11,631 bases of DNA from Globobulimina sp. Taxonomy: Eukaryota > Foraminifera > Rotaliida. Below the pieces are notes generated by a model. The model was not told the DNA's origin, made no database searches, and saw only the letters and a program-made list of their open reading frames with translations. Every line of letters starts with the position of its first letter. Position 1 is the stretch's first letter. Below are positions 6,654-11,631 of the stretch, in pieces. The stretch spans positions 1 to 11,631 of the forward strand of contig PIVH01000014.1 of the NCBI GenBank assembly GCA_003354225.1, in the 5' to 3' direction. A program made the translations under genes and the position numbers.

Positions 6654-7512
6654 ATGTCTCAGAAAATTAGCTATTTGGTATTTCTTAAGAAATACAAGCA
6701 ATATCACAAAGAAGCAAAGCATTCCAGAACTGTACCAGATAAATTATGGAAGGCATTAAGAGAGAAACACAATGTAAGTGGTGGTAAATGGAATCATCTT
6801 TACAGCGCTAAGGATTATCCCCAGGAATTTCATACTGAAGCAAATAATATGATATGTCGATGGCGCTTAGCAAGTCAAGAGAGAGCAAGTCAAGCAACAA
6901 AAATGTTTCTTGGACTGTTTACAAGAAAAGCAAACAAAAAGGTTTGTATATAAAACAAAGTTAACTTGCACTGCTATTGCAATATTTATTTACCACACAG
7001 AAAAGAAAAGCAATTGAAATGGATGAGGATGAAAATGAAGCAAAAGAGAGAAATAAACCACGTGTGCGGTTAAATGATGATGATATCATTGTGTTAAATG
7101 ACGGAGTTGCAAATATTGAAAATGCAAATATTGAGAAGGTGATAAATATGGTGATGACACAGACAATATATCTGCGTTGCATCATGAACAATTGGTGGAT
7201 TTGGTGCCATCATTAAAAGCACATAAAAAGAAGAATGAAAAAGAAAAAAAAGAAAAAGAAAAAAGTCAGGAAAGTGAAAAGAAGAAGAAAAAAAAGAAAA
7301 AGAAAAAGGAAAAACAGAAAAAAAAGAGAAAAAAGAAAGAAGCAAAAGCGTCAAACTGCCCAGGAAAGCATGGATTGGATAACCAAATTGTACCTCATCT
7401 TACTGAATTTTTTTGCGATGAATGTAATGATAGGATGTATTTGTATATGTATGGATGTAGAGATTGTGATTATGATTTATGTGAAAAATGTTATGTTGGA
7501 GGCAAAAAATGA
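6654..7512 (+). CDS. Intron-containing gene for a Lys-rich ZZ/C1-type zinc-finger protein (cargo; apparent frameshift)
   Basis: Exon 1 starts at ATG 6654 (an in-frame GTG at 6651 precedes it) and encodes 96 residues, basic and Trp/Tyr-containing (KLWKAL, GGKWNHLYSAKDYP), unrecognised. A 59-nt intron, 6942 (GTTTGT) to 7000 (ACCACACAG), joins two frames in phase 0. Exon 2 is acidic (MDEDENEAKERN) and ends in frame 2 near 7138. The continuation is open in another frame from 7135 (EGDKYGDDTDNISALHHEQL) to TGA at 7512. That needs a one-base shift near 7133-7138, or a second intron (7139-7230 would be in frame, but it removes coding-like sequence). Then come about 40 residues of almost pure Lys/Glu and a finger: CPGKHGL, CDEC, YGCRDCDYDLCEKC, giving eight Cys/His ligands of ZZ or C1-like type. 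It is likely a protein- or lipid-binding module in a nuclear, lysine-rich protein. It lies wholly inside the insertion and resembles a captured host gene, not a transposase. Confidence 0.58.
7227..7353 (+). repeat. Purine-rich low-complexity tract
   Basis: Over about 125 bases the plus strand is almost only A and G. It encodes the Lys/Glu linker of the zinc-finger protein and is open in two plus-strand frames and one minus frame, which explains the spurious Lys- and Phe/Ser-rich ORFs there. Such tracts slip readily during replication and can form triplex DNA. Confidence 0.8.
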
Positions 7513-7565
7513 GACTTTATTATGATTTGATTTCAGACTTGTTTGTTTTAGGTACATCACTAGTT

Positions 7566-7588
7566 GTTAGTCACCAAAAAGTTAGTCA
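7566..7588 (+). repeat. GTTAGTCA direct repeats at the right end of the 1,089-bp insertion
   Basis: GTTAGTCA occurs at 7566-7573 and 7581-7588, 15 bp apart, next to the right terminal repeat. The position suits subterminal transposase binding sites; the sequence differs from the left-end pair except for GTTA. Confidence 0.55.
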
Positions 7589-10524
7589 AAAAAAAACCAC
7601 CTGGAAATGGTGTCATGCAATAGGTAGGGATACACTTTCAAATATGCACATATAGCGATGATGTAATATTGACATGCTCCCTTATTGTCTAATATGAATA
7701 TTCCTATTCCTGTCGTATTTGTACAAGGATCATGTGATGAATCCGTCGCTATAATAAGGTCATGGGGTTTTAATTTGTGTTTATCATTGTGCCATTCTGT
7801 GATATTTCTGTTTCTGTTATGATATAAGGGCATCTTGCTAGGTATTGTGGTGTGTTTATTTCTCATTCTAGTCAGATTTAATTTGTTTTCATGCACACGG
7901 TATATATTGTACAGCCATCTGTGAGTCTCCGATATTAAATTGCGATATAAGGTGTATTTGGTGATATTTATGTTTATGATACTGTGCTTATAGACAAACT
8001 CATTGGTCTCAGTGTCATACACATTTGCTCCACAGAGCACTTTCCAGAATTGCGATTTTTGGACATTGACATTACGGCACATTTCAATTAAACGTTGCAT
8101 ATATAATTGGTTATGGATTTTATTGACAGCAGCACCATTTTGGGCAAAGGTGAAGCTTGCATGGAACCAGTATTCCTGTCTCAACTCATTCAATATTGGA
8201 CACATCACTGCCAAGTGTAATTCCAGTGGTTTATTGATGTTATTATGGCAGAGATTGCAGTATGCTGTATGTTGATTAAAGTTATAAAATAAGGCTCGAT
8301 ATTGTTTAATCATTGGTGCTGTTACATAGTCAGCTAATTCCTCCATTTCATATATATTCATTGGTCGATAGTCGCTGGTAACATGGTTTAATACCTTTAA
8401 TGGATGATATTTATTGAGTCTATCGAGGATCCGTTGGTGCTGTGTTGTTATTATGATCGGTCTTAATTCATGTGGTCGGTCAACGATATCGAAAGGATCG
8501 GACATTTGGACTGTATTTTGTTTTATTTGACTGGTTACTGGCAGCCAATCTCTTTTCAGTGCTGCATACTGTTTGTACAATTTGTGATGGTTAATATGGG
8601 ACAACTGGGCCCATTTATGCATCAAGGATACATTGGGAATATGTAACAACTTCCAATAAAACACCAATTTTAAAGTGACCCATCGTTCAAACGGCGTTGG
8701 GATACCAGCCCAAAGATATAGTTGTTCAGGGACAAAATCTGATATTCTGGTTTGTATACGAATCGCATTGAGTTGTTTCTGGTTTGCCTCTTCTAAGTTT
8801 ATTTGGTCACTGTCCAGTACTTGGGCAAAAATCTCTGTGTAAACCAAATAGAATGTTTTAAGGATACGGATTTTGTCATCGAGGGAGACAAAATCATGAT
8901 TGAAATCCAACGTGGCCAAAATACGCGCTTTGTTGTCAAGTTTTTTTAGAAAGTGTTTGTTAGTGTGTACAGTGGAGACCAAATTGGCGTCATCATAGCT
9001 GCATAGCATGGCACCGAGGTAGCGCATAAACGTCGAGCAGTGTAGCTTTGCTCCGTTTAGTCGTAACTTTAGATGCATAACCGATGGGCTATAGTCACGG
9101 TCATAGCGTATGTTATGCCACATTATTGGAAACGGCTTGTTTGTAATATCACCATAGAAGTTCACATGGTCCACAAACAGCTTTAGATGATATGTCGGGA
9201 TCTCCTCTGTGTTATATGCGTTAATTTGATTATCAATATTTATGGCCATTATTTGATTATTTATCGGTTTTTGTATTAGTATCATCGGAGCCGGCTTGTT
9301 ATGGTGATCAGCATCAGATTGATGATATTCATTGTTTATTAGGATGATGTCATTTATGTTATATGTATCAATATTATTTTTATTAATTGTAGCATCATTA
9401 TATATCATTGTTTTACACTTTTTATGATTGAATTTGTAATTCCATCGTTCACTGTGAGCTTCACATATTTTTATCGATTTATGTAAATGCGAGATTTTAT
9501 TTGCAGTCAGTATTATATCATCAGCGTAAAAAATGCACGCTATTTTTTCATCGGTGTCTGGAGAGTACGCACCATTGCCAGACGCTTGTAACTCAAAAAT
9601 CATATCATTGAGGAACGCTGCATATAGCACAGGGGACAGGACCGAGCCTTGTAAGACACCGTTATGCAGCATAAATTTATTAGATATAAACGGTATGTCC
9701 CGTATCGCAGCGTGTGAGTCATTGTAAATTGCTTTGATTATTTTACAAAGATGCACAGGAATATCGAAGTCATTGTGCAGTTTATAGATCAGCCCCTTCC
9801 GCCAGACAGTATCAAATGCTTTTCGTATATCTAAGAGGGCGCAGTACAATGGAATGTTTCGCATCTTTGCTGTTTCAGCTATCAAGTTTAGTGCACCTAT
9901 TTGTTCTGGTACCCCTCTTCTAGAGCGGTTGCCACCTTGTAAGATGTGCAGATTTGCTCTGAATTTGTGCTGTATGCACATTTCCCACAGTACCAACCTT
10001 TCATACGCTTTAAATATTATAGGTAGCAACGTTATGGGTCGATACTGGTTTGGTGTGCAGCCGTTTGGTGTTTTTAATATCGGGATAATTGAACCCAAAC
10101 GAAAGTAGAATGTGATACAAAAAGTGTTATTCCAGACATTATAGAGTGTGCACAATATGTTATTTATCATTGGCTGGTTTGTTTTAAGGTGGACAGTTTT
10201 TATGCCATCGTATCCCGGCGCACTATTAGGATTTGCCTGTTTTATTGCAAGTTCAATAGATTTAAATTTACTAATCTCAGGTTTAGGTATATCTTCACAC
10301 CGCTTTTTCTCCTCACTTTCTTGTGCCGTGCTGCGATCTGGGAAGTATCCAGGGGTTTGTTGTTGGATCGCCATTATTACGTCATCGTCGCTATTGGTGT
10401 CACTATCCATGTCATTTTCGAGATTATACAGTTGGTCCAATATAGGCTGCGTCGGGGGAAGGTAATTGGGGTCAAAATGGGGAGTTAGAGTGTCATCAAC
10501 CTCCTCTTCATCAAGAAACAGCAT
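7582..10524 (-). CDS. LINE reverse transcriptase with CCHC finger and 5' part of RNase H
   Basis: Residues 101-108 (SAPGYDGI) open the RT domain, followed by PNQYRPITLLPIIFKAYERL (159-177), the first catalytic aspartate in LLDIRKAFDTV (D232), the GVLQGSVLSPVLY loop (289-301), the FYADD active site (D335, D336) and MRYLGAML (500-507). A C-x2-C-x10-H-x4-C knuckle lies at 756-775. RNase H begins with IIATDSS (D928, nt 7741-7743) and GIGIFILDNKG. The host frame is real down to 7607; the last residues before the stop at 7582 are read from an inserted element. The domain continues at 6517-6018. RT would copy element RNA at the target site. The very acidic N-terminus (residues 5-50) is not an endonuclease. 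Confidence 0.87.
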   Translation of the reverse strand: MLFLDEEEVDDTLTPHFDPNYLPPTQPILDQLYNLENDMDSDTNSDDDVIMAIQQQTPGYFPDRSTAQESEEKKRCEDIPKPEISKFKSIELAIKQANPNSAPGYDGIKTVHLKTNQPMINNILCTLYNVWNNTFCITFYFRLGSIIPILKTPNGCTPNQYRPITLLPIIFKAYERLVLWEMCIQHKFRANLHILQGGNRSRRGVPEQIGALNLIAETAKMRNIPLYCALLDIRKAFDTVWRKGLIYKLHNDFDIPVHLCKIIKAIYNDSHAAIRDIPFISNKFMLHNGVLQGSVLSPVLYAAFLNDMIFELQASGNGAYSPDTDEKIACIFYADDIILTANKISHLHKSIKICEAHSERWNYKFNHKKCKTMIYNDATINKNNIDTYNINDIILINNEYHQSDADHHNKPAPMILIQKPINNQIMAINIDNQINAYNTEEIPTYHLKLFVDHVNFYGDITNKPFPIMWHNIRYDRDYSPSVMHLKLRLNGAKLHCSTFMRYLGAMLCSYDDANLVSTVHTNKHFLKKLDNKARILATLDFNHDFVSLDDKIRILKTFYLVYTEIFAQVLDSDQINLEEANQKQLNAIRIQTRISDFVPEQLYLWAGIPTPFERWVTLKLVFYWKLLHIPNVSLMHKWAQLSHINHHKLYKQYAALKRDWLPVTSQIKQNTVQMSDPFDIVDRPHELRPIIITTQHQRILDRLNKYHPLKVLNHVTSDYRPMNIYEMEELADYVTAPMIKQYRALFYNFNQHTAYCNLCHNNINKPLELHLAVMCPILNELRQEYWFHASFTFAQNGAAVNKIHNQLYMQRLIEMCRNVNVQKSQFWKVLCGANVYDTETNEFVYKHSIININITKYTLYRNLISETHRWLYNIYRVHENKLNLTRMRNKHTTIPSKMPLYHNRNRNITEWHNDKHKLKPHDLIIATDSSHDPCTNTTGIGIFILDNKGACQYYIIAICAYLKVYPYLLHDTISRWFFFD
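7587..7602 (-). repeat. Right terminal inverted repeat of the 1,089-bp insertion
   Basis: C, nine As, then CCACCT: the complement of the left end. Four bases (GGAA) separate it from the target duplication at 7607. Confidence 0.65.
7607..7613. repeat. Right target-site duplication (ATGGTGT) of the 1,089-bp insertion
   Basis: Identical to 6511-6517. The upstream LINE frame is continuous to this point and then runs into the element's terminal repeat and a stop at 7582. Confidence 0.78.
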
Positions 10525-10744
10525 GTTATCGTTAGGTATTATGGGCGTTGGCTGTCTTGGCTTTGTGGCGTTGTCGTTGTGTTTTTGTATATTAGAGGTT
10601 TGTAGGTTTTACCAACATTTTAACTACAGATCAGCAGTAATGAAAGAAAAATAATCGGATTTTGTCGGACCTATAAACATTGAAGCCTCGGAACATAAAA
10701 AAATCTGAAACCTAAAACCTCTGCGATAATACTTCATAGATATT

Positions 10745-11631
10745 TTACGTAAACAACAAAAATCGTTCTTTTATTATAAAAATATCACAACTTCCATATT
10801 GTGCATGATTCGCTTTTCCAATTTGTAATTTATATCCACATTTTAAAAATTTATCATTATATTTCTTTATTAATAATCTTAATGATGATAAACTATTATT
10901 CGATGCTGAAGCAATATAAATACGTTTCAATGGCCAATATGATAATACCTTATAAATATCCAATAAAATTTCATCTGTGATCATTATTGATGGGCAATAC
11001 CTATGATCATTATTTTTTGATGAATATTTAATACACAAAATTGCTATTTCACTTATTTGAGGAACCAATTTATGGAAAACCTTGAAACGAATCCAATTAT
11101 TTGAATGCATAAATAATGAGAATAACTTAATATATCCATATTGGGGACCAAAAAAATTGGATGTATAAACTAACTCTTTTTTAAATAATCCAACATTAAC
11201 AAATATGCGACCAAATGATTTTAAAATATGATTAAAAATATGTATAATATATGGTGGAAGCGAGGATGTATTGGTTTCAATTGATTTGGATGATGATAAT
11301 TTATAATTTATTAACTTTAATAATAAACTATAATATGGATCACATAAATTATCAGCAGATACGTGACCACATAAACAAGTTTGTAATACTTTTATGGCTA
11401 TAATATATTTGTCATAAATTATATTCGATACTAAATCAATTAAACCAATTATTTCTAATGTCTGAAATCCAGAAATAAAAAGCATTTCTGCCTCACCTGG
11501 GAAATCTGAAAATGATCTGCAATCAAAATAATTAATTGCATATTTATCATTTTTAATTGTTAATACAATCCCAATCCCATTCGTTGCATAATGTACAGCA
11601 ATGCCTAAAGAAAGAGTGGTTGATGTCGGTG
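10745..11631 (-). CDS. C-terminal half of an ART-family protein (partial, enters from right edge)
   Basis: The minus strand is open from the window edge to TAA at 10745, about 295 residues. The Met at 11485 is internal, since coding motifs lie upstream of it. First comes TSTTLSLGIAVHYATNGIGI, with an S-T-T motif (11615-11623) like the ART strand motif. Then, after FDCRSFSDFPG, comes E-A-E (11486-11494), like the catalytic E-x-E of arginine-specific ARTs. The following 240 residues form the helical and strand-rich C-terminal region (PPYIIHIFNHI; RFKVFHKLVPQISEIAIL; LKRIYIAS) that also appears at 2884-3492. An active enzyme would move ADP-ribose from NAD to a protein or other acceptor, but the first NAD-binding motif is outside the window, so activity is unproven. 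No signal or membrane segment is visible in this part. Confidence 0.72.
   Translation of the reverse strand, partial: PTSTTLSLGIAVHYATNGIGIVLTIKNDKYAINYFDCRSFSDFPGEAEMLFISGFQTLEIIGLIDLVSNIIYDKYIIAIKVLQTCLCGHVSADNLCDPYYSLLLKLINYKLSSSKSIETNTSSLPPYIIHIFNHILKSFGRIFVNVGLFKKELVYTSNFFGPQYGYIKLFSLFMHSNNWIRFKVFHKLVPQISEIAILCIKYSSKNNDHRYCPSIMITDEILLDIYKVLSYWPLKRIYIASASNNSLSSLRLLIKKYNDKFLKCGYKLQIGKANHAQYGSCDIFIIKERFLLFT

Larger units (their letters stand above)
6518..7606. mobile_element. 1,089-bp insertion carrying a zinc-finger gene, inside the LINE RNase H domain
   Basis: The insertion lies between two copies of ATGGTGT (6511-6517, 7607-7613). Its ends are imperfect inverted repeats: AGGTGG followed by eight Ts and G on the left (6525-6539), and the complement with nine As on the right (7587-7602). 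Both outermost bases read TT inward, with a 3-nt length difference before AGGTGG. Removing the insertion and one repeat copy leaves the LINE ORF as 1,137 codons including the stop. Inner repeats are CGTTAACTATGA twice on the left and GTTAGTCA twice on the right. No transposase is seen. A 7-bp duplication does not by itself fix the superfamily (hAT and P usually give 8, Dada 6-7, Mutator about 9). The cargo is an intron-containing gene on the plus strand. Confidence 0.78.
6018..10608 (-). mobile_element. Non-LTR (LINE-type) retrotransposon with RT and RNase H, itself interrupted
   Basis: The minus strand carries RT, a CCHC finger and RNase H in the order typical of non-LTR elements with a C-terminal RNase H. 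The frame is open from just below a TAA at 10609-10611, and the first Met is at 10524. Only about 90 acidic residues precede the RT domain. The apurinic-like endonuclease expected in this class is not in the window, and no frame for it exists between 10609 and the ART-family stop at 10745, so the copy is probably 5' truncated. The 3' end cannot be fixed: the stop is at 6018 and the next gene starts near 5939, with no clear tail or target duplication. The ORF is otherwise intact except for the insertion at 6518-7606, which suggests a young copy. I give ORF bounds, not true element ends. Confidence 0.85.

Noticed and set aside
7094-7354. Phe/Ser-rich minus-strand ORF and a second Lys-rich plus-strand frame (7235-7525)
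   Set aside because: Both are by-products of the purine-rich tract; the frame with the cysteine ligands is the plausible coding one.
9533-10654. Several plus-strand ORFs of 60-105 codons opposite the LINE ORF
   Set aside because: They mirror the RT coding sequence on the other strand and show no domain of their own.
10609-10744. Target-site duplication of the LINE
   Set aside because: Comparing this stretch with 5940-6017 gave no direct repeat longer than chance in AT-rich DNA.
1-11631. CRISPR arrays, bacterial operons, ribosome binding sites, rRNA
   Set aside because: No regularly spaced repeats, Shine-Dalgarno-linked gene strings or rRNA-like segments; the content is eukaryotic.

Overview
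The window looks like nuclear DNA of an AT-rich microbial eukaryote. Evidence: a non-LTR (LINE-type) retrotransposon with reverse transcriptase (RT) and RNase H domains, a short GT-AG intron, a tRNA-like sequence with internal pol III boxes, a ZZ/C1-type zinc finger, and a multigene family with an ADP-ribosyltransferase (ART)-like domain. ORFs end at TAA and TGA and run openly under the standard code. I cannot name the species; a foraminiferan or other protist fits, from memory only.

Layout. Bases 1-1085 (minus) hold the N-terminal part of an ART-family gene that runs off the left edge. From 1162 to 3492 (plus) lies a second ART-family copy, broken twice: a small lesion near 1329, where the frame jumps and the S-T-S strand motif is absent, and an insertion of a 1.39-kb element (1489-2883) with 27-bp perfect terminal inverted repeats (TIRs) inside a duplicated TA. 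Removing the element with one TA rejoins the reading frame. The element carries no visible transposase. It holds a 164-codon ORF, a tiny membrane ORF and a shortened tRNA. Bases 3493-3956 are a gene-free convergent 3' region. Bases 3957-5939 (minus) encode a large cysteine-rich protein made of about three copies of one zinc-binding unit.

The LINE (minus, about 10608 to 6018) encodes RT, a CCHC finger and RNase H. It lacks an endonuclease domain in the window and is probably 5' truncated. Its RNase H domain is split by a second, unrelated insertion of 1,089 bp (6518-7606), flanked by the 7-bp direct repeat ATGGTGT. Removing the insertion and one repeat copy restores one frame of 1,136 codons with all four RNase H acidic residues. 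This second element carries its own plus-strand gene with a 59-nt intron, a lysine-rich tract and a C-terminal ZZ/C1-like finger, apparently with one frameshift. At the right edge (10745-11631, minus) is the C-terminal half of a third ART-family gene, with S-T-T and E-x-E motifs.

Taken together, this is a cluster of ART-family genes colonised by nested mobile DNA. Two unrelated cut-and-paste-like elements, each with non-transposase cargo, interrupt genes whose frames close exactly when the element is removed. That is the most interesting aspect of the window.
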